Positions 25,266 to 34,924 of a stretch of 64,000 nt of DNA are shown piece by piece. The notes beneath the pieces were generated by a model. The model worked only from the letters and a program-made list of their open reading frames with translations, had not been told where the DNA came from and made no database searches. Position numbers and translations under genes: made by a program. Every line of letters starts with the position of its first letter. Positions within the stretch are counted from its first letter, which is position 1. Origin of the DNA: Stanieria cyanosphaera PCC 7437 (GTDB taxonomy: Bacteria; Cyanobacteriota; Cyanobacteriia; Cyanobacteriales; Xenococcaceae); NCBI RefSeq assembly GCF_000317575.1, contig NC_019748.1, positions 3,368,501-3,432,500 of the forward strand, written 5' to 3'.

Positions 25266-26864
25266 ATGACAATTAGAACTGTTGTTACCAGTGCAGCCAT
25301 TATTCTTTGCTATGGAAATATAGCTGCTGCTAAAGATTTGCCGAATCTAAGTAAAACTGACAATTTATTAGATACCATTAAATTCGATTCCAAACAGCTA
25401 AACAACTTAATTCCTCTAAAAAGTAAACAACTAGAGAATGGTTCAAAATTGATACCTTTAGAAATTGTTCAGGCAGTAGAATCTAAACCTCAAGCCGAAC
25501 CAAACTTCAATGTCGAACAGCTTGAACCTAGTGCTAATCCTTTACAGTTTCCTACTCAACCACAAGAAGTACAAATTAACACTCAAAAACCAATTACACT
25601 TCAACAAGCAATTGAATTAGCAATTAAAAACAATCAAGATTTACAAGAGTCGAAACTAAATCTAGAACGTTCTCAAGAAGAATTACGAGAAGCTCGGGCT
25701 GCACTTTATCCAACTCTCGATACTCAACTTGATCTTTCTCGCTCTCAATCTGCTGGCTCGGAAAGATCTATAGACTTAGCTCGTCAACAAGGAAGTGGTT
25801 TGATTGATGAAGAAAGTACTACTGAGTCTGTCAATGGAACATTAAGTCTTAGCTATAACATCTATACAGGAGGAAGAAGAGGAGCCGATATCGAACGAGC
25901 TACAAGACAAGTTCGTTTCAATGAATTAGATTTAGAAAGAATTACTTTTGAAGTACGGTTTGAAACTGCTAGAGACTACTATAATTTACAAAATGCCGAC
26001 GCTCAAGTTGAAATTGAACAAGCAGCCGTAGAAGACGCACAACAAACCCTTAAAGATGCTCAATTACTTGAACAAGCAGGATTAGGTACAAGGTTTGATG
26101 TGTTACGTGCAGAAGTAGAATTAGCCAATGCTCAACAAAGACTAACAAGGGCTGAAGCTGACCAAAGCACCAGTAGAAGACAATTAACAGAAACTCTTAG
26201 TGTAGGACAACAAGTCGAACTCCAAACTGCTGACGAAATTGAGCCAGCGGGTAATTGGGAACTATCTTTACCAGAAACCATTGTGCTGGCATACAAAAAT
26301 CGTGCTGAGTTAGAGCAATTTTTGGTACGCAGAGAAATCAATCAAAAACAAAGACAAATTGCTTTGTCTACTATTAGACCACAAGTAAGCGTATTTGCTA
26401 ATTATGATGTTTTGGATATTTTTGATGATGATGTTGATTTAACCGATGGTTATACGATAGGCACTAGATTACAGTGGAGTTTATTTGATGGTGGTGCAGC
26501 TACCGCTAGAGCCAGACAATCGGAAACAGATATCCAAATAGATGAAACTCAGTTTGCTAATCAACGCAATCAAATTCGGTTTCAAGTAGAACAAGGTTAT
26601 TACAATCTTACGGCGAGTAAAGAAAATATTACTACTTCTGAAAAAGCAGTGCAATTAGCAGAAGAAAGTTTGAGATTAGCAAGATTACGTTTCCAAGCTG
26701 GAGTAGGAACACAAACAGATGTAATTCAAGCCCAAAGTGAATTGACTACTGCCAGAGGTAATTATCTCCGAGCAATTATTGATTATAATCAATCTCTCAA
26801 TCAATTAGAGAGAGCAGTTACTAACTTGCCAGAAGGCAAATTATTTGATCTGCCATCTAATTAA
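25266..26864 (+). CDS. TolC family outer membrane efflux protein
   Basis: 532 residues. A signal peptide (hydrophobic VVTSAAIILCYG) and a proline-rich linker of about 90 residues lead to the two repeats of a TolC-type channel. Each has the long coiled helix pairs (IELAIKNNQDLQESKLNLERSQEEL, later SEKAVQLAEESLRLARLRFQAGVGTQTDVIQAQSEL). It forms a trimeric channel through the outer membrane for efflux pumps or type I secretion. Being downstream of the acylation cluster, it might export a product of that cluster, but 270 AT-rich bases separate them and it may be transcribed alone. A strong terminator follows. Confidence 0.93.
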   Translation: MTIRTVVTSAAIILCYGNIAAAKDLPNLSKTDNLLDTIKFDSKQLNNLIPLKSKQLENGSKLIPLEIVQAVESKPQAEPNFNVEQLEPSANPLQFPTQPQEVQINTQKPITLQQAIELAIKNNQDLQESKLNLERSQEELREARAALYPTLDTQLDLSRSQSAGSERSIDLARQQGSGLIDEESTTESVNGTLSLSYNIYTGGRRGADIERATRQVRFNELDLERITFEVRFETARDYYNLQNADAQVEIEQAAVEDAQQTLKDAQLLEQAGLGTRFDVLRAEVELANAQQRLTRAEADQSTSRRQLTETLSVGQQVELQTADEIEPAGNWELSLPETIVLAYKNRAELEQFLVRREINQKQRQIALSTIRPQVSVFANYDVLDIFDDDVDLTDGYTIGTRLQWSLFDGGAATARARQSETDIQIDETQFANQRNQIRFQVEQGYYNLTASKENITTSEKAVQLAEESLRLARLRFQAGVGTQTDVIQAQSELTTARGNYLRAIIDYNQSLNQLERAVTNLPEGKLFDLPSN

Positions 26865-26892
26865 TTATTTTTTTATTTTAATTATGAGATAG

Positions 26893-26932
26893 TAAGGGAG
26901 AAATTGCAGCTTGCATTTTTCCCTTATTTTTT
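26893..26932 (+). terminator. Rho-independent terminator after the TolC-like gene
   Basis: Arms taaggga (26893-26899) and tccctta (26920-26926) with inner pairs continuing through gaaattgca and tgcattttt, followed by a run of six T's. This is the clearest terminator in the window. Confidence 0.85.
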
Positions 26933-27032
26933 AGGTTTTGAACTACAATACTTGCTTAAAGTAATAAGGGTAAATTAAAATCCCACTTCTTACAAAAGTA
27001 TTTTGTTAAGCTTTTTTGAAAGTTCAAAAACA

Positions 27033-27350
27033 TTAGCTTCTTTGTCGTTTCAGGGAAACCGTTAATTGAAATCCTAGAGCATCAAGTAAATCAATTAATT
27101 TATAGATTGCACCAGCATTTTCTGTAACAAATAACTGTTTTAACTTTTCGTAATGTTGCTGGGCTTCCTCTGAAAGATTATTCCTTTGACAGCGAGATTC
27201 AATTAAGTCCTCAAGTGCATTCGGTAGCAGTTGATAAGTTTGAAAATTTTCTTCTAAAGCAAAGCTTAGGTATTTAGCTGCTTTTTCCGCATCTTCCAAA
27301 GAATCAATTAAATCATCAATCCAGCTAGTTTTAGTTGGTAACTTCACCAT
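27033..27350 (-). CDS. Antidote-like small protein (HigA/addiction-module relative), orphan
   Basis: 105 residues, helical, acidic-basic mixed. The block DSLEDAEKAAKYLSFALEEN and the C-terminal AIYKLIDLLDALGFQLTVSL resemble the N- and C-terminal ends of chromosomal addiction-module antidote proteins of the HigA-like XRE family, but the middle shows no clear helix-turn-helix. No toxin gene is adjacent: neighbours are the TolC terminator and a cryptochrome gene 72 bases upstream. It may be a solitary regulator or a remnant of a toxin-antitoxin pair. Family assignment is uncertain. Confidence 0.55.
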   Translation of the reverse strand: MVKLPTKTSWIDDLIDSLEDAEKAAKYLSFALEENFQTYQLLPNALEDLIESRCQRNNLSEEAQQHYEKLKQLFVTENAGAIYKLIDLLDALGFQLTVSLKRQRS

Positions 27351-27422
27351 ACTTATTTGCAGTAAAGACTTTAAAGATAATAACGATAAATAACTAACCG
27401 CTATTTGTTAATCAGTTATAAC

Positions 27423-28889
27423 TTACTCGCGATTTATCGCATTGTTGTAAATCTTTTCATTTGCTTTAACAGATTTAAAAAAATCTACAACTGGATACGG
27501 ATAGTCTGTTCCTAGTCTGATTTGATAACGTTTTTGTTCCTCAGAAGTAAGTTTCCAAGGTTCATGAATTTTACTTCCTGGAATTAAAGCTAGTTCTGGT
27601 AACCAATGTCTAAGATAATCTCCTTTGGGGTCATAATATTTTGATTGTTTAGGAATATTAAAATAACGAAAGCCACGAGCATCATTACCTACTCCAGCAG
27701 TATAGTTCCAATTACCCCAATTACTACAAACATCATAGTCAACTAGCAAAGATTCAAACCATTCTGCTCCTATTTGCCAATTGATTCCTAAATTTTTAGT
27801 CAAGAAACTAGCAACATTTTGTCTACCACGATTAGACATAAAACCTGTGGCAGCTAATTCTCGCATATTGGCATCGACTAAAGGATAACCTGTTTTTCCT
27901 TCTTGCCACAAATTAAATCTTTTCCAGTCTTCTTTCCAGGGAATATCAATACCTTGTAAACCAGATTGATAGAAAATTTTGTTACCGTGTTTAGCACAAA
28001 TAAAATGAAAAAAGTCTCGCCAAATTAATTCAAAAATTAGCCAATAAGTAGAATCGTTTTTAATTCTTTTTGTTTCGTATTTTTGGACTTGTTCATAAAT
28101 ATAGCGAGGAGAAATACAACCTCTAGCAAGCCAAGGAGAAAATTTAGAAGAATAGTTTGCTCCTAACATTCCGTTTCTAGTTTCTTTATATTCTTTTAAA
28201 CAATCTAATTGCCAAAAATATTGATTCAATCTTGTTAAAGCTTCCGTTTCTCCACCTTTAAAGTTTAAAACTGCTCGTTTATCAAAAATAGGTGTGGTTA
28301 AACCTAAATCAGATATTTGAGGAATTTGTCCTAATTCTATGGATGGTAATGATGGTAATTCTTTGGGAGTTGGTAAAGGGTTTTCTATCGTAGATTTTGC
28401 TTCAACTTGCTTACGAAAATTAGTATATAATTCGGGAATTTGTGAAATTTCAAAGGGTAAATCTTCGGTGAGATATAAAGTTGCTCCCCAAAAAGAGTTT
28501 ACTTGAATTTTTAGTTTTTGTAATTCTTGTTTTAAAGCTTGTTCTACTTTAAGTTCTTCTGCGGTTACTTCTTGATGATAATAAACAGAATCTATCTTTA
28601 ATTTTTGAGCAAGATGAGGAATAATTTGTTCTGGAAAACCCCAATAAATAATTAAGTCACTACCTAGTTTTTGAAGTGATTTTTTTAAATCAGCAACAGA
28701 TTCTAGTAAAAATTGGGCGCGATAATTGCCAGTTTTTGGAAAACCAAAAGAAGTTTGCTTAAACTCTCTTTGATCAAAACAATATACAGGAATAATTTGA
28801 GCTTGTTCTTGAACAGCTTGGTAAATTGGTTTGTGGTCGTGAAGGCGGAGATCGTTACGAAACCAAATCAAAATTCGTTGTTTTGACAT
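27423..28889 (-). CDS. cry: Cryptochrome DASH (photolyase family)
   Basis: 488 residues. N-terminal photolyase alpha/beta domain beginning WFRNDLRLHDHKPI; C-terminal FAD-binding helical domain with WLARGCISPRYIYEQV, ELIWRDFFHF and the NWQIGAEWFESLLVDYDVCSNWGNW block. The DASH subfamily binds FAD and MTHF, absorbs blue light and repairs single-stranded or looped DNA pyrimidine dimers, and may regulate transcription. It is a stand-alone - strand gene. Confidence 0.93.
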   Translation of the reverse strand: MSKQRILIWFRNDLRLHDHKPIYQAVQEQAQIIPVYCFDQREFKQTSFGFPKTGNYRAQFLLESVADLKKSLQKLGSDLIIYWGFPEQIIPHLAQKLKIDSVYYHQEVTAEELKVEQALKQELQKLKIQVNSFWGATLYLTEDLPFEISQIPELYTNFRKQVEAKSTIENPLPTPKELPSLPSIELGQIPQISDLGLTTPIFDKRAVLNFKGGETEALTRLNQYFWQLDCLKEYKETRNGMLGANYSSKFSPWLARGCISPRYIYEQVQKYETKRIKNDSTYWLIFELIWRDFFHFICAKHGNKIFYQSGLQGIDIPWKEDWKRFNLWQEGKTGYPLVDANMRELAATGFMSNRGRQNVASFLTKNLGINWQIGAEWFESLLVDYDVCSNWGNWNYTAGVGNDARGFRYFNIPKQSKYYDPKGDYLRHWLPELALIPGSKIHEPWKLTSEEQKRYQIRLGTDYPYPVVDFFKSVKANEKIYNNAINRE

Positions 28890-29378
28890 AATTAATTCAA
28901 GTTTGATTGAGAGTAAATAGTAGTAAGTTTTAAGAGCAAATGATCAACGATATAATTCAGCAAAGCTTAGATTACAATAAGTTAAAAATATCTTGCCTAT
29001 TCGTTCAAAAAAAAATTTAATTATAGAATCGATAAATAATTTAGATTGACAAAGTTATTGCTCTCAACAAAAAAGAAGCAATTTCCTTTTTCCACAACAA
29101 AAGAAAAACAATTCGCAGTAGAATTAATTAATTTATCTAATTAAGACCAAAGTAAGACTAAAGCTATTTTAAGACAGATGTTGTTCGAGCATCCTAATCA
29201 ATTTATTAAATGGTATTATGAACAAGCAACAAATTAATGTGTATCTCAAAGAATTTTTTTACCTTACTCAAAAAAGTTTTAGTTGGATTATTTTACTTTA
29301 TTAATTCAACTTGCTTGATTTAAAAATGGTTCTAAACGATTTGATCTAAGTCATTAATATATTTAGATTTTAATTACA
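28890..29378. other. Gene-free AT-rich stretch with one tiny frame
   Basis: About 490 bases with no supported gene. On the + strand a frame at about 29150-29236 reads ...ILRQMLFEHPNQFIKWYYEQATN and looks like the C-terminus of something, but an in-frame stop cuts it to under 30 residues. It may be the scar of a lost small gene. Confidence 0.4.
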
Positions 29379-29705
29379 TTAAATAGAAAAATGATAGCTA
29401 GTATGTGCGCCATTAGGATATAAAAAAGTACAAATTACTGAAGTTTCGGGATTATATTTAATAATTAAATCTTGTAAACCTGCTTCCTTCCAATCACTGA
29501 CCATATTAGGTAATATACTGATAGGTTTAAAAACCATTTGCCAATCTTCTAAACTGGAACTATTATTTTCTGATTGCCGTAAAATAATAACTGTTCCTTT
29601 TTCTTCAAATTCAGAATAGCTTCGTTTTGCGATCGCGATTATTCGTTCAGCATTCGCTTCAATAACTTTAATTTGTTCTTCTTTACTTTCTAAAGGTTCA
29701 GACAT
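29379..29705 (-). CDS. Conserved-looking hypothetical protein
   Basis: 108 residues, soluble, acidic at the N-terminus. The pattern is one long helix (residues 8-35, VIEANAERIIAIAKRSYSEF) followed by beta strands (GTVIILRQ, WQMVFKPI, DLIIKYNP, VICTFLYP). No family recognised. It is divergent from the DUF938 methyltransferase gene, whose ATG lies 60 bases away, so they share a promoter region. Confidence 0.65.
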   Translation of the reverse strand: MSEPLESKEEQIKVIEANAERIIAIAKRSYSEFEEKGTVIILRQSENNSSSLEDWQMVFKPISILPNMVSDWKEAGLQDLIIKYNPETSVICTFLYPNGAHTSYHFSI

Positions 29706-29765
29706 CCTCTCAACTGCTTGGTAAACACAAACTTTATTAATATAAAATATATTTGCCTAAAAAAC

Positions 29766-30389
29766 ATGGACGCTAGACAATATGCACCCGCAACCCAACG
29801 CAACCGCGAACCAATTTTAGCAGTATTATCGCGAGTATTACCTCCCCAAGGTAATATTTTAGAGCTTGCTAGCGGAACAGGCGAACATTCAGTTTTTTTT
29901 GCACCTTTTTTTGCACCTCGTCAATGGTATCCTTCCGATCCCAATCCTTTTTTAAGAGACAGTATTGAAGCTTGGCGAAATTATCATTCTATAGACAACT
30001 TACATTCTCCTTTTGATATTGATGTTTGTGAGTCTAAATGGCAAATAGAAGAACAAGGAATTGCAGTTCAAGCAATTGTTAATATTAATATGATTCATAT
30101 TTCTCCCTGGCAAGCTTGTCTCGGTTTGATGAGTGGTGCAGGTAGGATTTTACCAATGGATGGTATTTTATACTTGTATGGTCCTTATAAACAAAAGGGA
30201 GAACATACCGCAGAAAGTAATCGTAGTTTTGATGAATCTTTACGTCGGCAAAACCCTGAATGGGGAGTTAGAAATTTAGAAGATGTAGCAAGAATAGCTA
30301 AATCTGAAGGTTTAGAGTTACAAGAAGTTGTTACGATGCCAGCTAATAATTTGTCGGTAATTTTTAAAAAATCACAAGTTAAGATTTAA
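29766..30389 (+). CDS. DUF938 family SAM-dependent methyltransferase
   Basis: 207 residues from ATG 29766. The TTG at 29718 adds a stretch without homology. DUF938 hallmarks: RQYAPATQRNREPIL at the start, then the SAM-binding glycine motif ILELASGTGEHS (residues about 32-43) and YPSDPNP. Class I methyltransferase fold, cytosolic, substrate unknown. A mid-protein INMIHISPW block is the usual post-motif in this family. Confidence 0.88.
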   Translation: MDARQYAPATQRNREPILAVLSRVLPPQGNILELASGTGEHSVFFAPFFAPRQWYPSDPNPFLRDSIEAWRNYHSIDNLHSPFDIDVCESKWQIEEQGIAVQAIVNINMIHISPWQACLGLMSGAGRILPMDGILYLYGPYKQKGEHTAESNRSFDESLRRQNPEWGVRNLEDVARIAKSEGLELQEVVTMPANNLSVIFKKSQVKI

Positions 30390-30408
30390 AACTAATTTTT
30401 TAATCTAA

Positions 30409-30975
30409 TCAAAATTCTCTTAGAGATTTTTCTAGATCGCCAGGAGCAAAAATAATATTTAATAAATTAGTAGCATGAATAGAAGCAAAATGTGCCGTAG
30501 CCCAGGCAGGAATGATACTAAAATACCAAAGTAGAGAAAATAATTTAAAAAATAACCAGATTACAATTAACCAAAAACAAATATAAGGGATAAGAGTTTG
30601 GAAAATAATATAACAACTGCCCCAAAGCAGATCTACTAAAATATTATTGATTACTAAATTACCTTGACCTGTTTTTTGTTGATTAATTCTCTGCTGTTTT
30701 CTGAGATTAAGGAAATAATAAAAATTACTGTGATTAGCAATTAGTTGTTTAGCAAATAATCCTGCACTACCGTAACTACATAAAAAAATTAAACTTTGTT
30801 GAGGATTTTGCCAATATCGAGCTAAAAATTTAAATAAGTTTTCAACGATTTGAATAGACTGATTTTGAATATTATTTAATAATAAAGTTGCTGTATAATC
30901 ACCTAGATAAAAACCGACATAAATACCAACAATAATAGAACTAATATAGCTTAGTGCATAAAGACATCGAAACAT
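30409..30975 (-). CDS. Multi-pass membrane protein of unknown function
   Basis: 188 residues with about four membrane segments: 5-25 (SSIIVGIYVGFYLG), 60-80, 108-128 and 132-155 (PYICFWLIVIWLFFKLFSLLWYF). No motif that I can place in a family. It converges with the DUF938 gene (19 bases between stops) and is followed by ureC on the same strand with 175 bases between. AT-rich like its neighbours. Confidence 0.65.
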   Translation of the reverse strand: MFRCLYALSYISSIIVGIYVGFYLGDYTATLLLNNIQNQSIQIVENLFKFLARYWQNPQQSLIFLCSYGSAGLFAKQLIANHSNFYYFLNLRKQQRINQQKTGQGNLVINNILVDLLWGSCYIIFQTLIPYICFWLIVIWLFFKLFSLLWYFSIIPAWATAHFASIHATNLLNIIFAPGDLEKSLREF

Positions 30976-31150
30976 TCTAAACTATCGTTAATTAAAGAAT
31001 AATTGCTATTATAATTTTTGTTAAAAAAAATGATGTGATCTTGAATCAGCTTATTTAGTAACTTATTAAGGCTTTTTATTAATCGGAACTGAATAAGTAC
31101 TAAGCTTTTTTTAAAGTAGAGATAATTCTGACATTATCCCTACCATTAAA

Positions 31151-32860
31151 TCAAAACAGAAAATAACGTTGTGCCATTGGTAATTCTGTAGCGGGTTCGC
31201 AAGTTAACAGTTCCCCATCTGCCCTGACTTCATAGGTTTCTGAATCGACTTCGATATTAGGAGTTGCATCGTTTAGTTTGAGATCTGCCTTACTAAGATT
31301 GCGAGTATTAGACACAGCTACCGCAGGAGTTTGTAAACCAATTTGTTCGGGAATACCTGCCTCAATCGCAGCTTGAGAGACAAAAGTAAGAGAAGTCGCA
31401 CCAATTGCACCACCAAAACTACCAAACATCGGACGCATATGAACAGGTTCGGGAGTCGGAATACTAGCATTAGGATCGCCCATTTGTGACCAAGCAATCA
31501 ACCCTCCTTTAATCACTAGTTCTGGTTTAACGCCAAAAAAGGCTGGTTTCCAAAGACATAAATCCGCTAGTTTTCCTGCTTCAACTGAACCAACATAATT
31601 GGAAATGCCATGAGCGATCGCTGGATTGATGGTATATTTGGCGATATATCTTTTGGCACGGAAATTATCATTTTCTGCCGAATCTTCAGCGAGATGTCCT
31701 CGTTGTACCTTCATTTTGTGGGCGGTTTGCCAAGTCCGAATAATTACTTCTCCTACTCTTCCCATCGCTTGAGAGTCGGAAGAAATCATACTAAATGCGC
31801 CAAGATCGTGCAAAATATCTTCTGCTGCAATAGTTTCTCTGCGAATTCTTGATTCTGCAAAAGCTACATCTTCAGGAATGCTTTTATCGAGGTGATGGCA
31901 AACCATCAGCATATCTAAGTGTTCTTCTAAAGTATTAGCTGTATAGGGACGAGTAGGGTTGGTAGAAGAAGGCAAAACGTTCGCTTGTCCACAGACTTTA
32001 ATAATATCTGGTGCGTGTCCACCGCCAGCCCCTTCAGTATGATAAGTATGAATCACACGATTTTTAAAGGCTGCAATGGTATCTTCAACAAAACCAGCCT
32101 CGTTAAGGGTATCGGTATGAATTGCTACTTGAATATCATATTGATCCGCCACACTTAAACAAGTATCGATCGCAGCAGGAGTTGTTCCCCAGTCTTCATG
32201 CAATTTTAACCCCATTACTCCTGCTTGAATCTGTTCGATTAAACCTTCAGGTTTGCTACTATTTCCTTTACCTAAAAAACCCAAATTCATCGGGAAAGCA
32301 TCCGCCGATTGCAACATCCGCCAGATATTCCATGCCCCAGGAGTACAAGTAGTAGCATTAGTACCTGTAGCAGGCCCCGTACCACCCCCAATCATCGTAG
32401 TGACACCAGACGCGATCGCAGTTTCGATCTGTTGGGGACAAATAAAATGAATGTGGCTATCAATTCCCCCTGCGGTAAGAATATGCCCTTCCCCTGCTAA
32501 AATCTCCGTTGCAGGACCAATAATAATATCTACATTGTCTTGAATATAAGGATTTCCAGCTTTACCGATTTTAAAAATCTTACCGTCTTTAATACCAACA
32601 TCCCCTTTAACAATGCCCCACCAATCTAAAATCAGGGCATTAGTAATTACTAGATCTACCGCCCCTTCTTCTCTAGAAATCGGAGATTGTCCCATGCCAT
32701 CACGAATTACCTTACCACCGCCGAATTTTACCTCATCACCATAATTAGTAAAATCCCGTTCAACTTCAATAATTAGTTCTGTATCTGCTAATCTAACGCG
32801 ATCGCCCGTAGTTGGACCAAAAGTTTCTGCATAGGCACGGCGATCCATCCGATAACTCAT
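31151..32860 (-). CDS. ureC: Urease subunit alpha
   Basis: 569 residues, standard for the catalytic subunit that hydrolyses urea to ammonia and carbamate at a di-nickel site. Nickel-bridging carbamylated Lys lies in GLKLHEDWG, other ligands in HIHFICPQ and [12 protein letters not shown], and the flap signature is [15 protein letters not shown]. No ureA, ureB or accessory ure gene is nearby; cyanobacteria often scatter them. The neighbours are unrelated. Confidence 0.98.
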   Translation of the reverse strand: MSYRMDRRAYAETFGPTTGDRVRLADTELIIEVERDFTNYGDEVKFGGGKVIRDGMGQSPISREEGAVDLVITNALILDWWGIVKGDVGIKDGKIFKIGKAGNPYIQDNVDIIIGPATEILAGEGHILTAGGIDSHIHFICPQQIETAIASGVTTMIGGGTGPATGTNATTCTPGAWNIWRMLQSADAFPMNLGFLGKGNSSKPEGLIEQIQAGVMGLKLHEDWGTTPAAIDTCLSVADQYDIQVAIHTDTLNEAGFVEDTIAAFKNRVIHTYHTEGAGGGHAPDIIKVCGQANVLPSSTNPTRPYTANTLEEHLDMLMVCHHLDKSIPEDVAFAESRIRRETIAAEDILHDLGAFSMISSDSQAMGRVGEVIIRTWQTAHKMKVQRGHLAEDSAENDNFRAKRYIAKYTINPAIAHGISNYVGSVEAGKLADLCLWKPAFFGVKPELVIKGGLIAWSQMGDPNASIPTPEPVHMRPMFGSFGGAIGATSLTFVSQAAIEAGIPEQIGLQTPAVAVSNTRNLSKADLKLNDATPNIEVDSETYEVRADGELLTCEPATELPMAQRYFLF

Positions 32861-32977
32861 AAAAACAATTCCTAGTTCTAAATATATTTAGATTAATCGC
32901 AGGTATTGCTTTTGTTAATTCTCAAGCAGAATATATTAAGATTTTAGGAAAATGTAGCTAAATAGGCGATCGCTCAT

Positions 32978-33574
32978 TTAATTATTGGCAATCGGAACGC
33001 CTGTAAAAGCTTCTGTATTAGGAACATAAATATCAATTACACTAACACTATCGGGAACATTTAACCAAACATAAGCATCTGCCGAAGCTTGACCTTCAAT
33101 TGCCATCAGTTTCAAATTTACACTAGGAGTTGCTTTATCAGATTGTGCCTTATAAGTCTCACCAGTAGCAGGATCGCGAGCAGTAGTACTACTAAAATAA
33201 ATACTTTTTGTAATCAATCCAGCTTCATTTTCCGTTCCAGGTTTTAAGCGAATTCTCATTTGTATATTAACCTTACCAGTTTGTCCAGGAACACGATTAA
33301 CCTTAAGCAATTCTATTTGAGCTAAATTACTCAAAGAATTACGCACAAATTGCCCTGGTTGAACTCCTGAAATATTATTAGCTGCCGAAGTTATAGGATT
33401 AGAAATTGGGTTAGGATTTGTAGTTGAGTTGGTTGAAGTAGCTGTATTTTTAATAGTCGCGATCGCGCTATTTAGTTTTTGTTGTAAACTTTGGATTTGA
33501 ATAAAATTAAAACCACTGACAATTAAAGCTAAGAAAGAAGCTAAAACCGCCATACCAGAAAAGAAATTGCTCAT
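32978..33574 (-). CDS. Membrane-anchored hypothetical protein, exported beta domain
   Basis: 198 residues from ATG 33574; a longer frame to 33649 adds an unlikely Cys/Ser-rich leader. One membrane anchor near the N-terminus (MAVLASFLALIVSGFNFI), then a Thr/Asn/Pro-rich linker (about 45-75), then a beta-rich domain with LKVNRVPGQTGKVNIQMRIRL and YVWLNVPDSVSVIDIYVPN. Family not recognised. Likely periplasmic. Stands alone between ureC and the DUF4346 gene. Confidence 0.65.
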   Translation of the reverse strand: MSNFFSGMAVLASFLALIVSGFNFIQIQSLQQKLNSAIATIKNTATSTNSTTNPNPISNPITSAANNISGVQPGQFVRNSLSNLAQIELLKVNRVPGQTGKVNIQMRIRLKPGTENEAGLITKSIYFSSTTARDPATGETYKAQSDKATPSVNLKLMAIEGQASADAYVWLNVPDSVSVIDIYVPNTEAFTGVPIANN

Positions 33575-33875
33575 ATTAGAGTATTTAAGAAGTAAAACTA
33601 AAGAGTTTGATTTAAAACAACAATAATGTTTTGCTGCCGTTTGAATCACTCAAGTAGTTCAAATATATTTAATTAAATTGTAATTTTATAGTATTTAACC
33701 AAACTACACCAATCAAAAAATTTTTTTGAGCTTAAAGATTGGATTGTGATTCCAAATAAGACTCAACTTGATTTACAAAAATTAGTTTGATTAAAATGCA
33801 CTCTCTTTGAGCTATAGAAACAAGGATTGCTACAATAAAAAACTTGAAAGATAAAAAAGAAAATATTACAAGATT

Positions 33876-34259
33876 ATGAAACAAACTGTTACAGATTTTA
33901 AAGCGATCGACGATCAATTATCCAAACGTCATATCGACCTCGATCCAGGAGGCTACTATATTATTTATCTAGACCGAGAACAAGGCTTAATTTGTGCCAA
34001 ACACTTTACCAATATTATTAACGAAAAAGGTTTAGCCGTAGACCCCGAAACAGGTAAAGTAATTGCTGCTAGAGGTAAAGTTAATCGAACCTCAGAAACT
34101 ATTTTTACTGCTAGAACAGCCAAAGAACTTTGTGTCAAAATCATTGAAGATGACAAATCTTGTCCCATCACAATGCTAGATCATGCAGCTTATCTAGGAC
34201 GAGAATTTATGCGGGCAGAATACGCTCTCATTTCTGGAGAAGAATACATTCAAGATTAA
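33876..34259 (+). CDS. DUF4346 family protein
   Basis: 127 residues. The run LDPGGYYIIYLDREQGLICAKHFTN followed by GLAVDPETGKVI matches the cyanobacterial DUF4346 family as I remember it. Soluble, alpha/beta. Role unknown. A hairpin at 34347-34377 lies between its end and the convergent HxlR gene. Confidence 0.8.
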   Translation: MKQTVTDFKAIDDQLSKRHIDLDPGGYYIIYLDREQGLICAKHFTNIINEKGLAVDPETGKVIAARGKVNRTSETIFTARTAKELCVKIIEDDKSCPITMLDHAAYLGREFMRAEYALISGEEYIQD

Positions 34260-34346
34260 TTTTGAAGATTTTTTAATGTATTAGACTTGTTGCGAAATAA
34301 AAATTACCAATTTTTAGAGGTCTTAAAGTGACTATGTTGTTACAAG

Positions 34347-34377
34347 GGTAGTGTAGCAAGAGCGTTGATACACTACC
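34347..34377. terminator. Hairpin between convergent DUF4346 and HxlR genes
   Basis: Nine-pair stem ggtagtgta (34347-34355) and tacactacc (34369-34377) with a 13-base loop. It sits six bases past the stop of the HxlR gene, and transcription could be halted from both sides. No T-run. Confidence 0.6.
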
Positions 34378-34382
34378 ATGCT

Positions 34383-34733
34383 CTAGAGGCGACTTTGGCA
34401 ATATTCTTCTAAATCATCAATAATATCCAGAATTTCAATGAACCGAGAGCCAAAGACAGTCAAATTATACTCCACGCGGGGCGGAATTTCAGGATAAGCA
34501 ACTTTCTCGACAATACCAAAGTTGACGAGATCTACTAATCGCTCATTCAAAACCTTAGTTATCAATCCCTCAGTTGCACGAGTCATTGCTCCTGAGCGGT
34601 TGATACCTTGACGAATTAAGCGTAAAACTTCCAGCATCCATTTACAACCAAGAGTATGCTCCACGATATAAGCCACAGTTGGTTGAGAAGCAGAGATTTT
34701 TTTTGGCAAGCTACGGGATTGTGATGACTGCAT
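34383..34733 (-). CDS. HxlR family transcriptional regulator
   Basis: 116 residues from ATG 34733, the usual length for this family; longer frames reach 34850 but add a low-complexity leader that overlaps the likely operator. The winged helix is clear: WMLEVLRLIRQG, TKVLNERLVDLVNFGIVEKVAYPEIPPRVEYNLTVFG with the family PPRVEY block. HxlR proteins sense redox or reactive electrophiles and often regulate a divergent gene. Here the divergent gene is an alpha/beta hydrolase, and a perfect inverted repeat lies between them. Base composition is less AT-rich than in the rest of the window. Confidence 0.85.
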   Translation of the reverse strand: MQSSQSRSLPKKISASQPTVAYIVEHTLGCKWMLEVLRLIRQGINRSGAMTRATEGLITKVLNERLVDLVNFGIVEKVAYPEIPPRVEYNLTVFGSRFIEILDIIDDLEEYCQSRL

Positions 34734-34787
34734 TTGCGACTGAACAGTAACTACCTTACTAAATGGTGCTGACTTGCGGGACAAGAG

Positions 34788-34813
34788 AGAACCACTATAC
34801 ATTGAGTGGTTCT
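34788..34813. promoter_or_regulatory. Inverted repeat, likely HxlR operator
   Basis: Arms agaaccact (34788-34796) and agtggttct (34805-34813), perfect over nine bases with an 8-base spacer. It lies between the chosen start of the regulator (34733) and that of the divergent hydrolase (34925), the classic position for an autoregulatory operator. The assignment is inferred from position and symmetry. Confidence 0.55.
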
Positions 34814-34924
34814 GATAAATCATTATAAGAATCTGAAAGAAACCGAGCATCAGAAATCATTACAATTAAGTTAAATCAAACGAGAATCCGATGCAGCATT
34901 CAGCAGCATTCAGAGGAGATTGCA

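Noticed and set aside
29150-29236. Fragment ILRQMLFEHPNQFIKWYYEQATN as a small gene
   Set aside because: It is open for only about 28 codons and no supported start was found; reported only as part of the spacer.
33876-34259. DUF4346 gene as part of the transferred HxlR island
   Set aside because: Its composition is like the host and the family is cyanobacterial; a hairpin separates it from the island.
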